Below, in pieces: positions 1 through 8,705 of a DNA stretch of 27,371 bases. The stretch is taken from positions 1 through 27,371 of the forward strand of contig CAYNNP010000063.1 in assembly GCA_964398215.1 (NCBI GenBank), written 5' to 3'. Both the position numbers and the translations under genes were made by a program. Under the pieces are notes generated by a model. That model did no database searches. It saw only the letters and a list, made by a program, of their open reading frames with translations, and was not told where the DNA came from. The stretch comes from CAYNNP01 sp964398215. Its GTDB lineage: Bacteria; Planctomycetota; Planctomycetia; Pirellulales; Pirellulaceae. Every line of letters begins with the position of its first letter. Positions within the stretch are counted from its first letter, which is position 1.

Positions 1-102
1 CTCCGGCCTAAAAACTTACAGCCTCTTTTATTGCTGGTGCGCGCGGAACGGTGACTGACACCATACGCCAAGATCCTTAAACACCAGTCGGTTTTGAAAC
101 GA

Positions 103-133
103 AAAAAGCGGATGCACTTGGCATCCGCTTTTT
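103..133 (-). terminator. Intrinsic terminator after dnaK (probably bidirectional)
   Basis: A perfect 13-bp inverted repeat, AAAAAGCGGATGC (103-115) and GCATCCGCTTTTT (121-133), encloses a 5-nt loop. A-tracts on one side become a U-tract on either strand, so it can stop transcription in both directions. It lies 24 nt beyond the dnaK stop codon, where a dnaK terminator is expected. Confidence 0.9.
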
Positions 134-156
134 GTGATTGACAGCGAATTGAATTC

Positions 157-2085
157 TTAGTCTTTGACTTCGAAGTCTGCGTCGATTGCGTCGTCATCGT
201 TGTCGGCTGCTGCGGCACCGGTTCCTGCTGGAGCCTCGTCGGCGCCTCCTGCGGCTTCCGTTTTTTCGTACAGAACTTTGCTGAACGCTTGGGCGGCCGC
301 TTCTAGTTCATCCGTCGCTTGCTTGATGTCTGCCGTATCGTCGGATCCGACAGCGGCTTTGACTTTCTCGATCGCCTTGTTCAAAGGATCCTTGTCATCG
401 TCGCTTAGTTTGTCAGCATGCTCGGACATTTGTTTCTCAAGCGTATGAACTTGCTGATTCGCTTTGTTTCGCGCCTCGGCTAACTCAAATTGCTTGCGAT
501 CGTCTTCTGCATTTGCTTCCGCGTCCTTCCGCATCTGTTCGATGTCGTCGTCGGTCAATCCACCCGCTTCGTTGATCGTGACCGATGCTTCTTTGCCGGT
601 CTTCAGTTCCTTGGCAGAAACGGCCAAGATTCCGTTTTGATCAATATCAAACTTGACCTCGATCTGCGGCATGCCACGCGGCTGCGCCGGGATGTCTTCC
701 AAGTTGAACTCGCCCAGCAAACGGTTGCTGGTCGCCATCTTTCGTTCGCCTTGGAATACACGCACCGTCACGGCAGTCTGATTGTCGGCAGCTGTACTGA
801 AGACATTCTTCTTTTCGGTTGGGATCGTCGTATTGCGTTCTACCAACGCCGTCATCACACCGCCTTCGGTTTCGATTCCCAAGGTCAACGGGGTGACATC
901 CAGTAGCAATACGTCAGTTCGTTCGCCAGCCAGAACGCTACCTTGAATCGCAGCTCCGACGGCGACAACTTCGTCGGGGTTCACACCCTGGTGAGGCTCC
1001 TTGCCAAAAATTTCTTTGACCAATTCGCGTACTTTAGGCACCCGGGTACTACCACCAACCAAAACGATCTCGTCGATATCGTTGGGTTTCATTCCCGCGT
1101 CTTCCATGGCTCGCAAAACAGGGCCACGGCAACGCTCGACCAACGGATCCACAAGCTCCTCGAACTCGCTACGAGTGATCTTCATCGTCAAGTGCTTGGG
1201 GCCCGTTTGATCCATCGTGATGAATGGCAAATTCAAATCGGTTTCCGGCAAAGTACTCAGTTCCTTCTTTGCCTTTTCGCAAGCTTCCTGCAAACGCTGG
1301 AGCGCCATTGGATCGTTACGCAAATCAATCGCGTTTTCTTTTTTGAACACGTCGGCAACGTGATTGATCAACGCTTCGTCAAAATCATCACCGCCCAGGT
1401 GTGTGTCACCCGACGTACTGACGACCTGGAAAACACGGCTTTCGCCATCTTCATCGCCGGCGTCCGCAACTTCTAAAACCGAGACGTCAAATGTTCCACC
1501 GCCCAAGTCAAAAACGATGATTTTTTCGTCGTTTTTCTTGTCCAGTCCATAAGCCAGTGCCGCAGCCGTTGGCTCATTGATAATCCGAGCGACTTCAAGG
1601 CCCGCGATCTGACCAGCATCTTTGGTGGCCTGACGCTGTGCATCGTTGAAGTAAGCCGGAACAGTGATCACGGCTTTGTTGACCGTTTGCCCCAAGTACG
1701 ACTCGGCAGACTCTTTCAGTTTGCGGAGAATTTTCGCAGAGATTTCTTGGGGTGTGTGTTCTTTGTCACCGACTGCGATTTTTACGTATTCGTTTGGCCC
1801 GCCGGAGACTCCGTACGGAACCATCTTTTCTTCAGATTGGACTTCGCTGTGTCGACGTCCCATGAAACGCTTTGCCGAGTAAACGGTGCGTTTTGGGTTC
1901 GTGACGGCTTGCCGACGCGCGGGTTCGCCGACGATCGTTTCTTCTTTGTCCGTGAACGCAACGACACTCGGAGTCAACCGATTCCCTTCCGGGTTTGGGA
2001 TAACCTTAGGCTCGCTGCCTTCCATCACGGCCACAACACTATTGGTCGTGCCCAAGTCGATGCCGATGATTTTTTCGCCTGCCAT
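157..2085 (-). CDS. dnaK: Chaperone protein DnaK (Hsp70)
   Basis: Cytoplasmic Hsp70 that binds unfolded peptides in ATP-driven cycles with DnaJ and GrpE. The 642-residue length is normal for DnaK. All Hsp70 signatures are visible: IIGIDLGTTNS near residue 6, the phosphate-2 motif IIVFDLGGGTFDVSVL near 190, and VLVGGSTRVPKV near 340. The substrate-binding domain and helical lid follow, and the C-terminus is an Ala/Gly/Asp-rich tail ending DADFEVKD. The ATG at 2083-2085 is preceded by AGGAG (2097-2101) with an 11-nt spacer. No grpE or dnaJ lies in the window. No CIRCE repeat (GCACTC-N-GAGTGC type) is visible upstream, so HrcA control is not supported here; a TTGACA on the minus strand at 2167-2172 lacks a convincing -10 partner. 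Confidence 0.98.
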   Translation of the reverse strand: MAGEKIIGIDLGTTNSVVAVMEGSEPKVIPNPEGNRLTPSVVAFTDKEETIVGEPARRQAVTNPKRTVYSAKRFMGRRHSEVQSEEKMVPYGVSGGPNEYVKIAVGDKEHTPQEISAKILRKLKESAESYLGQTVNKAVITVPAYFNDAQRQATKDAGQIAGLEVARIINEPTAAALAYGLDKKNDEKIIVFDLGGGTFDVSVLEVADAGDEDGESRVFQVVSTSGDTHLGGDDFDEALINHVADVFKKENAIDLRNDPMALQRLQEACEKAKKELSTLPETDLNLPFITMDQTGPKHLTMKITRSEFEELVDPLVERCRGPVLRAMEDAGMKPNDIDEIVLVGGSTRVPKVRELVKEIFGKEPHQGVNPDEVVAVGAAIQGSVLAGERTDVLLLDVTPLTLGIETEGGVMTALVERNTTIPTEKKNVFSTAADNQTAVTVRVFQGERKMATSNRLLGEFNLEDIPAQPRGMPQIEVKFDIDQNGILAVSAKELKTGKEASVTINEAGGLTDDDIEQMRKDAEANAEDDRKQFELAEARNKANQQVHTLEKQMSEHADKLSDDDKDPLNKAIEKVKAAVGSDDTADIKQATDELEAAAQAFSKVLYEKTEAAGGADEAPAGTGAAAADNDDDAIDADFEVKD

Positions 2086-2388
2086 CTGCTTTCTAACTCC
2101 TCAGTCTGGATCTCTTTTGTATTTGCAATATCGCGCCACTGCGCGGTCATCTGTCGCGGTCCGGGCTGTCAATTCATCACAGCCACGCAATGATTGTGAG
2201 CTTTAGGCAAAGGGCGTGCCAGAGGGTTTGATCTGAGCAAATAAAGTCAGAAAAAACATGCAAAGGTTGAAAACACCCCAAAAACGAGTACTTTCCATGA
2301 GCATCACGGGGCGACATGGCCATCAACGCGAGTCACTTTTGCGAGAATGTCATTTTGACAGAGCCGATCAGCTTGCTGACTGTCTTTG
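2086..2388. other. Gene-free interval upstream of dnaK
   Basis: No credible coding sequence on either strand. It must hold the dnaK promoter and leader. A minus-strand TTGACA (2167-2172) is the only recognisable promoter hexamer, without a good -10. No heat-shock operator was recognised. Confidence 0.5.
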
Positions 2389-2429
2389 ATCGCGCGGCAG
2401 TTGCAGCAGATGGCGGTTCGCCGCGCGAT
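2389..2429 (-). terminator. 10-bp perfect inverted repeat, possible terminator
   Basis: ATCGCGCGGC (2389-2398) and GCCGCGCGAT (2420-2429) form a perfect GC-rich 10-bp stem around a 21-nt loop. It begins 38 nt after the stop of the minus-strand gene ending at 2468. There is no T-tract on the minus strand, so termination would be weak or factor-assisted. A protein-binding site is the alternative. Confidence 0.4.
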
Positions 2430-2467
2430 TTGTTGACTTGGACCTTTTTCGCATCTTGAGCGATCGA

Positions 2468-4414
2468 TCAAAATGCTCTTTTGACGATGTGCTTGGCTTC
2501 CTCGAACGGGGCGAAAAGATCGATCCGTACTCGCTGCGGCTCAATGCGAACACCCAACGACGTCGTCGCCTGTGGGGCTGCTTGCGGTTTGGGTTTCTGG
2601 GGTTGTTGATCTTTAGCCGCTGTACCCGTGATATCCAAGATCCTGTCGAGTGCAAGATGAAACTCGGCATTGAATCCTTTATCGGATCGTTCACGAAACC
2701 GTCCAATGCTCTTGGATGCGATTAGCGTGGTATCGTCTCTGACGGAATCGACCAGCTTGTCAAACATATTCAAATCGGAGCCCATGAACAGCAATACATT
2801 GTCACCAACAATCGCCATGCGAAGAGTTTTCCACTCTTCGCCAAACAGCGACTTCAACTGCTTTGCCAATTCAGGTCGTCCATTCGCGTTTTGGACGTGC
2901 AGGAAATCGACCGACACACCGCCTCGCTGTTCTTGGTTGGGAGCAAACGCAAACTTCGGCTTCACTATGTTCAATAGCTTTCCGTTTAGTAATTGTTTGT
3001 TCTCTAGTGCCGATGTCGATTCAAAGTCTCTTAAGATCGCAGCAGCGCGGGTGCGGATTTCGTAGTCACCCGACTTGGTTGCAATCTTGAGCGCGTCATG
3101 TGCGGGAACTCCAATCAGTCCTAGCTTGACGGCGGAAGCTTGCCGGACGCGATAGCGACGGTTACCCAAACCATCAATCAACTCTGCGATCGTGTCTTTA
3201 TCAATCGCCTTGGCAGCCTCCTCTGCAGTTAGTCGGCTGGCGTTCATGAACGGCAAAAGACTAGTCATGCTGGTCACGAACTCATCGGGCGCATCGGTCT
3301 TTAGGATGGCAGCAACGCAGAATCCGCCGTGCATTTGTGGGTTATCAGTTTCGTAAACCGCTGTTCGCAAACCATCAGCACGTTGCCAGCTTTCGCCTAG
3401 CACGGCAAAGACATTGGCGCTATCGGTAGCCGAAAAACTGCCATCACTCGAGGTGCGATTCATCCACTTCAAAGCAACGTTCAATGCCGCGCGAGCAAGA
3501 GTTGCGGTACGGTCACCGTCGCCGCTAGAGGCGTGTGCTGCAAGCAGTTTACCGCTGGGTAGTCCCGCAAGAGACGTTGGTTTCTCTGCCTGCAATTGTC
3601 CAAGCAAAGTCCTTGAATTTTTGCCATCAAACGCCATCGTCATGGTTCCGCCAACGCCGCCATCCAGCCGAATTCCCAGCACAATGGATTTCAGTTCTTC
3701 GATGGAACTCCCGAGTTGCTGAAGAACTTCGTCATCGGCAACGTCCATTCCGCTGGTCGTTCCTTTTAGCATCGACTCCACCATTTGTGACGCAAATGTT
3801 TTATTGACATATACAATCACATCATCTTGCTGAAGTGTTTCGACCGTATCGGCTGCGAGAAGAGTATTTATTTTCTTGCCCTCAATGATCAACTGTGCAA
3901 CCTCAGGCTCCAGCGCAACGATCAGGTGGTTTCGGTAAAGGGCCATGTGAAATCGAGTGTTGGATTTGTTTTTTTCGGACAGAACTTTGCCTTCAACAAA
4001 AGACTCAGGTGGCAAATTGAAACCAGCGGCAATGCCCTTCAGATCTTTTATCGGAACCAGCAATGCCAATTTTTCGAGTTCGCCCTCGGTTCCGAAAGCC
4101 ATCAACGCAACGGAACCTTTTCGATCAACACCGTCGCGAACTCCAACGAACCCCATCAGCAAGTCAAAGCCAGTGGATAAGCGAAAGCCCTGCTTCATTT
4201 CCGTCTTGGCAATCAACTCATCGCCGCGTTTGATCAGAGCGCTCAGGTCTCGGGTTGCGATGACGCCAATCGCTTGCTCGGGGATCAATTCAAGAACGCT
4301 AGCGGGACGATCAGGCTGCTTTGTTTTTTGATTCTGAGCGTCTTGGGGATCTTCGGCCCATGATGGAAACGAAAGTGCGATGACCAATCCAAAAGCAAAC
4401 TGATTTCTGAGCAT
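2468..4414 (-). CDS. Secreted HEAT-repeat-containing protein of unknown function
   Basis: 648 residues. Residues 1-20 (MLRNQFAFGLVIALSFPSWA) form a clear Sec signal peptide ending in an AxA-like SWA site, so the protein is exported to the periplasm or outside. The body (about 38-390) is mixed alpha/beta with no catalytic motif I recognise. It resembles the DUF3352-like secreted proteins common in planctomycetes, though this is a loose resemblance. Residues about 408-465 (RYRVRQASAVKLGLIG, then YEIRTRAAAILRDFE) look like two HEAT-type helical repeats. The last 60 residues carry a Gln/Pro-rich stretch (KDQQPQKPKPQAAPQ). It is transcribed divergently from the hydrolase gene at 4551. No strong Shine-Dalgarno precedes the ATG at 4412-4414. 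Function unknown. Confidence 0.85.
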   Translation of the reverse strand: MLRNQFAFGLVIALSFPSWAEDPQDAQNQKTKQPDRPASVLELIPEQAIGVIATRDLSALIKRGDELIAKTEMKQGFRLSTGFDLLMGFVGVRDGVDRKGSVALMAFGTEGELEKLALLVPIKDLKGIAAGFNLPPESFVEGKVLSEKNKSNTRFHMALYRNHLIVALEPEVAQLIIEGKKINTLLAADTVETLQQDDVIVYVNKTFASQMVESMLKGTTSGMDVADDEVLQQLGSSIEELKSIVLGIRLDGGVGGTMTMAFDGKNSRTLLGQLQAEKPTSLAGLPSGKLLAAHASSGDGDRTATLARAALNVALKWMNRTSSDGSFSATDSANVFAVLGESWQRADGLRTAVYETDNPQMHGGFCVAAILKTDAPDEFVTSMTSLLPFMNASRLTAEEAAKAIDKDTIAELIDGLGNRRYRVRQASAVKLGLIGVPAHDALKIATKSGDYEIRTRAAAILRDFESTSALENKQLLNGKLLNIVKPKFAFAPNQEQRGGVSVDFLHVQNANGRPELAKQLKSLFGEEWKTLRMAIVGDNVLLFMGSDLNMFDKLVDSVRDDTTLIASKSIGRFRERSDKGFNAEFHLALDRILDITGTAAKDQQPQKPKPQAAPQATTSLGVRIEPQRVRIDLFAPFEEAKHIVKRAF

Positions 4415-4550
4415 TGAAAAGAATCGTCAAAAGTAAAACGAAGAAGCGAGAGCCGAGTAAACTACCAACTCATTGCAGTAACCATGTAAGATGCTACCTG
4501 CCAAAACGATGGTCAGTTGCAGGAATGCACCAAAAAGTAAAGATGGACAT

Positions 4551-5825
4551 ATGCCCCAAAATACAGCCATGACCCAGTACAGAGCCCTTCGATTCGTTTA
4601 TCTTGCGCTTGCTGCGTTGTTTTTTCCTGATTTGTGTTTTGCCCAGCTCAGTGATCAGGGATCGGTCCTCGCCAAAGTGCAGGCGTGGGCCGAAATGCCA
4701 ACCGAGCAACGACAAATGTTCTCGGAATCTGATTTTGCCTCCCAGCCAATTTCGAAAGAACAGGCGGCAGAGATCACCACGATCTTGTGGCAGGACTACG
4801 TTTCCAAGTTGCGACCGGAACGAAAAAAAGAGTGGGATGCGAAATCAATACGCTTGGACAAACTGACAATGAAGTTTGAATACCGAGTGTTTGGGGACAA
4901 GCCTGCTGATGGACGAAGCCTGTTCATATCGATGCATGGAGGCGGAGGGGCACCACCTCAAGTCAACGAGCAGCAGTGGCGAAACCAAATCCGTCTTTAC
5001 GAACCAGCCGAAGGCGTTTATTTGGCGCCGCGTGCTCCGACGGACACTTGGAACCTCTGGCATCAATCTCACATTGACGACTTTTTTCAGCGAATCATCC
5101 AAGACGCAACTTTGTTTGCCGACGTGAACCCGAACAAGGTTTACATCATGGGCTATTCCGCTGGCGGTGATGGCGTTTATCAACTCGCGCCTCGAATGGC
5201 GGATCGGTTGGCCGCTGCTGCAATGATGGCCGGGCATCCAAACAATGCTTCGCCCTTGGGACTGCGCAATATCGGATTCACGTTGCACATGGGCGGGAAA
5301 GACGCGGCCTACAAACGCAATCAAATCGCTGCCCAGTGGAAAGACAAACTGGCGAAACTGCAAACGCAAGACCCGCAAGGCTACAAACACGAAGTCGTGA
5401 TTCACCCGCAGTTCGGCCACTGGATGAATCGCAAGGACGCGGTTGCGGTTCCCTGGATGGCAGAATTCAAACGCAACCCTCGTCCCGACAAAGTGGTTTG
5501 GAAACAATCGTCGGTTACTCATCCATCGCTCTATTGGCTTGAAGTTGATACTGAGAACCAAAAGAAAGGTTCTGAGCTGGTTGTCACACGCAAGGGCCAA
5601 GAATTCGAGGTGCAGACTGCAAAGGGTTTGCAAGCGTTTTCCTTGCGGCTGAACGATCAGATCGCGGATTTGGACCGACCGATCACGGTTCGCGTTGGCG
5701 ATGCAACCATCCAAAAGAAACTGAACCGAACGGCAGCAAACATCTACCGATCGATCAATTCTCGTGGAGATCGAGAGCTGATCTTTTCAGCTGGAATCAA
5801 CATCCCGACCGCCGAAAAACAATAG
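4551..5825 (+). CDS. Secreted alpha/beta hydrolase (esterase / PHB-depolymerase-like)
   Basis: A secreted serine hydrolase. The nucleophile elbow GYSAGGDG fits G-x-S-x-G, a Gly-rich HGGGG segment before it suits the oxyanion hole, and a later FGHWMNRKDA supplies a plausible catalytic His. This order matches the dienelactone-hydrolase/PHB-depolymerase (LpqC-like) branch; the substrate cannot be read from sequence. A signal peptide (core FVYLALAALFFPDLCFA) directs export. A C-terminal beta-rich segment of about 100 residues (from about WLEVDTENQKKG) follows the catalytic domain. Three in-frame ATGs exist at 4491, 4551 and 4569. The 4491 start would put a polar stretch before the signal peptide, so 4551 or 4569 is preferred. 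It is divergent from the gene at 4414. Confidence 0.85.
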   Translation: MPQNTAMTQYRALRFVYLALAALFFPDLCFAQLSDQGSVLAKVQAWAEMPTEQRQMFSESDFASQPISKEQAAEITTILWQDYVSKLRPERKKEWDAKSIRLDKLTMKFEYRVFGDKPADGRSLFISMHGGGGAPPQVNEQQWRNQIRLYEPAEGVYLAPRAPTDTWNLWHQSHIDDFFQRIIQDATLFADVNPNKVYIMGYSAGGDGVYQLAPRMADRLAAAAMMAGHPNNASPLGLRNIGFTLHMGGKDAAYKRNQIAAQWKDKLAKLQTQDPQGYKHEVVIHPQFGHWMNRKDAVAVPWMAEFKRNPRPDKVVWKQSSVTHPSLYWLEVDTENQKKGSELVVTRKGQEFEVQTAKGLQAFSLRLNDQIADLDRPITVRVGDATIQKKLNRTAANIYRSINSRGDRELIFSAGINIPTAEKQ

Positions 5826-6147
5826 CCGCACGAAGTGAAATCAACGGCGTAGAAAGACAGACAATGAGGTCCGTTGACATAGCGATGAAACAGGTGGTCT
5901 CGGCCACTTTGCTATGGTTTCCGTCCACCCCTCGCTGAAACGAAGAATCATGGCTTTTTGATTGCGGCTGCGATGGAGGGTGATTCGGATTCAAAAAACC
6001 GTAGAATTCGGACAAAATCGGGCTAACAAGACGAATTGACCGCTCAGAATTTGAATTTCTTGGCAACCCGTGGTGTATCCTTCCGATATAGATAAACGTC
6101 CGAAAAAAGAGCGAAACTCGACCGCTAAATGGCTGGTTTATACAAAC
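5826..6147. other. Gene-free interval before the RGG/EF-hand gene
   Basis: Neither strand gives a convincing protein; the minus-strand frame over 5797-6066 has no family resemblance. No terminator hairpin with a T-tract follows the hydrolase stop. AT-rich sequence around 6080-6095 may hold the promoter of the gene at 6148, but no clean -35/-10 pair could be assigned. Confidence 0.5.
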
Positions 6148-7649
6148 ATGAATATAACACGAAAAATTGCTGTTTTGCTTGGGTGCCTATGCTTGGCAAC
6201 CACCCTATCTGCCCAGGGTCCTGGAAGAGGCGGTGGTGGTGACCGAGGTGGCGCAAGAGGCGGTGACCGAGGCGGCGGCGGTGGAGGCACGCGGGGTGGC
6301 GGCGACCGAGGCGGCGGTGGAGGTACCCGAGGTGGCGGCGACCGCGGTGGTGGAGCTACTCGAGGTGGTGGTGATCGCGGCGGCGGCGGCAGCTCACGCG
6401 GTGGGTTTGATCCTTCCGGGTTCTTGAGTCGTTTGGATAAAAATGGCAACGGGTTGATCGATGTCGATGAACAGCAAGGCAGCGCGCAGTTCATGATCTC
6501 TCGGATGCAACAAATGGATCCCAGCATCAAGGCTGGTCAGCCGATCAGCATCAAGAAGGTATCTGAAGCGTTCAAGAACAGGTCCAACGGCGACAACTCT
6601 GGCGGTTCATCAAACAACANNNNNNNNNNNNNNNNNNNNNNNNNNNNNNNNNNNNNNNNNNNNNNNNNNNNNNNNNNNNNNNNNNNNNNNNNNNNNNNNN
6701 NNNNNNNNNNNNNNNNNNNAACAACAGCAGGAACGACAGTTCGCTTGATGCAGAACTGCTTGTGCCAGGATTTGGTGTCGAAGAAGACCCGGCAGCGCTG
6801 ATGGGATTCGGGCCTTCCGCAGAATTGCTGGCGACCCCAGTAACGGACGCTGACAAGCGCGAAGCAGCTGACACTTTGCGTCGCTATGATCGCAATCGTG
6901 ATGGATTCTTGGTGAAGGGAGAACTTTCATCTCGCTTCTCCGGAAACCCAATGGACTTTGACCGAAACAAAGACGGCAAGTTGTCAGAGAAAGAACTGGC
7001 CGTTCGCTATGCGAGACGACGTGAGGGCCAAGAAGAAGCTCGTAGCAATAGTCCAAAGAAGAGGACTGATCGTCGTCGCACAAAAGAGAAAGATGCACCA
7101 GACGTTTACAACGGCCGAAAATCCTATCGCGCCAACGGCGGACCAAGGTCAACCGATGGGCTGCCTGGATTCTTTGACCGAGATGGCAGCAATGATGGGG
7201 TCAAGGATGGACAAGTTTCAATGGCCGAGTTTGCCAAGGACTGGAACAACCAGCTGGTTTCTGAGTTCTTTAAGTTTGATTTGAACAGCGATGGTTTGAT
7301 CACTCCAACCGAGGCTCTCAAGGCCGTGGAAAGAGGAGCAACCGCAAGTTCAGGATCCAGCTCTTCGGGTTCTGGTTCATCTTCAAAGAAGTCGGATTCC
7401 AAATCGGGCGGTATGGCTTCGAAAACAGATTCCAAGCCTTCGGCCGCGGCACCTAGCGGTGTCAGCGAAAAGAACATGAGTTACGCGAAGCGGATCATTG
7501 GCCGTTACGACAAAAACAAGGACAATGCACTTACTAAAGACGAGCGTTCCAAGATGCTGATGGATCCTGGTCCTGCTGACTCGAATCGAGACGGTCGCGT
7601 CACGGTCCTTGAATACGCTCAGTGGCTTCAGTCTCGCTCAAAGAAATAG
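6148..7649 (+). CDS. Secreted RGG-repeat, multi-EF-hand protein (interrupted by a sequence gap)
   Basis: The start chosen is the ATG at 6148, which opens a signal peptide (MNITRKIAVLLGCLCLATTL, ending SAQ). An earlier in-frame start at 6070 would add 26 non-secretory residues. After the signal comes a Gly/Arg/Asp repeat (about 6217-6403) and an EF-hand loop DKNGNGLIDVDE. An Asn/Ser-rich stretch runs into 100 N (6620-6719). After the gap the reading frame continues in phase 0 (NNSRNDSS...). Further EF-hand-type loops follow: DRNRDGFLVKGE, DRNKDGKLSEKE, DLNSDGLITPTE, DKNKDNALTKDE and DSNRDGRVTVLE, with Ser- and Lys-rich linkers. The frame changes across the gap, so the 100 N cannot be the true length if the gene is intact. 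It is likely an exported Ca2+-binding protein; its partner is unknown. Confidence 0.85.
6289..6393 (+). repeat. In-frame tandem repeat coding T-R-G-G-G-D-R-G-G-G
   Basis: Three consecutive units of 33-36 nt start at 6289, 6325 and 6358, each coding TRGGGDRGGG plus 1-2 residues. Shorter, looser copies precede them from about 6217. Third-position differences between units show the array is not a very recent expansion. Confidence 0.85.
6620..6719. other. Assembly gap (100 N)
   Basis: Exactly 100 N inside the EF-hand gene. Flanks read Ser-Ser-Asn-Asn before and Asn-Asn-Ser after, so the gap probably covers an AAC/AGC-rich repeat that collapsed in assembly. The coding frame is phase 1 before and phase 0 after, so an intact gene needs a gap length of 2 modulo 3. 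Confidence 0.97.
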
Positions 7650-7650
7650 A

Positions 7651-8700
7651 GTGCGAAAACCGTTAGGAAAGACTGGTCTTTCACTTCCGCCAATCGTCTT
7701 TGGATCCACCTGTCTGGGCAATATGTTTGTTCAGATGTCGGATCAGGAAAAGCGCGAACTGGTCAGTGAGTGGTTTCGATTAGTAGACGCTCCGATCGCG
7801 ATCGACAGCGCCGGCAAGTACGGCGCGGGCTTGGCCCTGGAAGTTATTTCCAGAGAACTGTCTCATCTGGGAATCGCGCCCGCTGACGTCATCATCAGCA
7901 ATAAACTGGCGTGGCGAAGAAAGCCGCTTGTCACTCCTGAACCAACTTTTGAGCCAGGGGTGTGGGTAGGCCTGCAGCATGATGCTGTCCAAGACATCAG
8001 CTACGACGGAATCAAACGCTGCCATGAGGATGGCTGCCGCATGCTGGGCGACTTTCCTGCTCAATTGCTTTCAGTGCACGACCCAGACGAGTACCTGGAT
8101 GCTGCTCAGGATTCGTCCGATCGCAAACGCCGAATCGACGATATCGTCGGTGCCTATCGTGCTCTTAGCGAACTGAAAGCCGCTGGCGAAATCATGGGCG
8201 TTGGTATCGGTGCAAAGAACTGGCAATCGATTCGCGAGCTAAGCGAATACTGCGAGTTCGATTGGGTGATGATGGCGAATAGCTTCACCGTCATGAATCA
8301 CCCGCCGGAACTAATGGACTTCATTGGTGATCTTGGAAAGAACCAAATTGGCTTGATCAATTCGGCGGTCACACACGGCGGTTTCTTGACTGGCGGTGGA
8401 TTCCTGGATTACCGCGAGATCAATCCCGAAGACCCTGCTCACGCAAAGGCGATTCAGTTTCGCAGTCGATTGCAGGAGATTTGCAAACGGCATGATGTAA
8501 CCACGTATGATGTTTGCGTCGCGTTTGGAAAATCGCATCCCGCGATCACAACACTCGCGCTCAGCACTACTCGCATCAAACGTGTTCAGTCGATGGTCGA
8601 AAGCGTCGTTGCAAAGACAATTCCTTCTGCAGTTTGGAGTGATCTGCGTGCAGAGAATTTGATCTCGGCAGACTATCCTTTTCTGCCACAGTCGTCGTAG
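7651..8700 (+). CDS. Aldo/keto reductase
   Basis: An NAD(P)-dependent (beta/alpha)8 oxidoreductase, about 349 residues. It opens RKPLGKTGLSLPPIVFGSTCLGN, the typical AKR first strand. The catalytic tetrad can be placed: Asp and Tyr in IDSAGKYGAG, Lys in IISNKLAW, His in LLSVHDPDEY. The layout recalls the L-fucose/D-threo-aldose 1-dehydrogenase branch, but the substrate is not certain. The GTG at 7651 is preferred; the TTG at 7609 would overlap the EF-hand gene by 41 nt and add residues foreign to the family. The gene begins 1 nt after the upstream stop, suggesting co-transcription and perhaps coupled translation. It ends tail to tail with the minus-strand TPR gene, only 5 nt apart. Confidence 0.9.
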   Translation: MRKPLGKTGLSLPPIVFGSTCLGNMFVQMSDQEKRELVSEWFRLVDAPIAIDSAGKYGAGLALEVISRELSHLGIAPADVIISNKLAWRRKPLVTPEPTFEPGVWVGLQHDAVQDISYDGIKRCHEDGCRMLGDFPAQLLSVHDPDEYLDAAQDSSDRKRRIDDIVGAYRALSELKAAGEIMGVGIGAKNWQSIRELSEYCEFDWVMMANSFTVMNHPPELMDFIGDLGKNQIGLINSAVTHGGFLTGGGFLDYREINPEDPAHAKAIQFRSRLQEICKRHDVTTYDVCVAFGKSHPAITTLALSTTRIKRVQSMVESVVAKTIPSAVWSDLRAENLISADYPFLPQSS

Positions 8701-8705
8701 AGAAT

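Noticed and set aside
4845..5714. Minus-strand open frame (289 codons)
   Set aside because: Antisense to the alpha/beta hydrolase, with no recognisable family.
5797..6066. Minus-strand open frame of 89 codons
   Set aside because: Overlaps the hydrolase 3' end, has no ribosome site, signal or family resemblance.
6610..7152. Minus-strand and mixed frames running through the N block
   Set aside because: They exist only because N is read as open; the plus-strand EF-hand frame explains the sequence on both sides.
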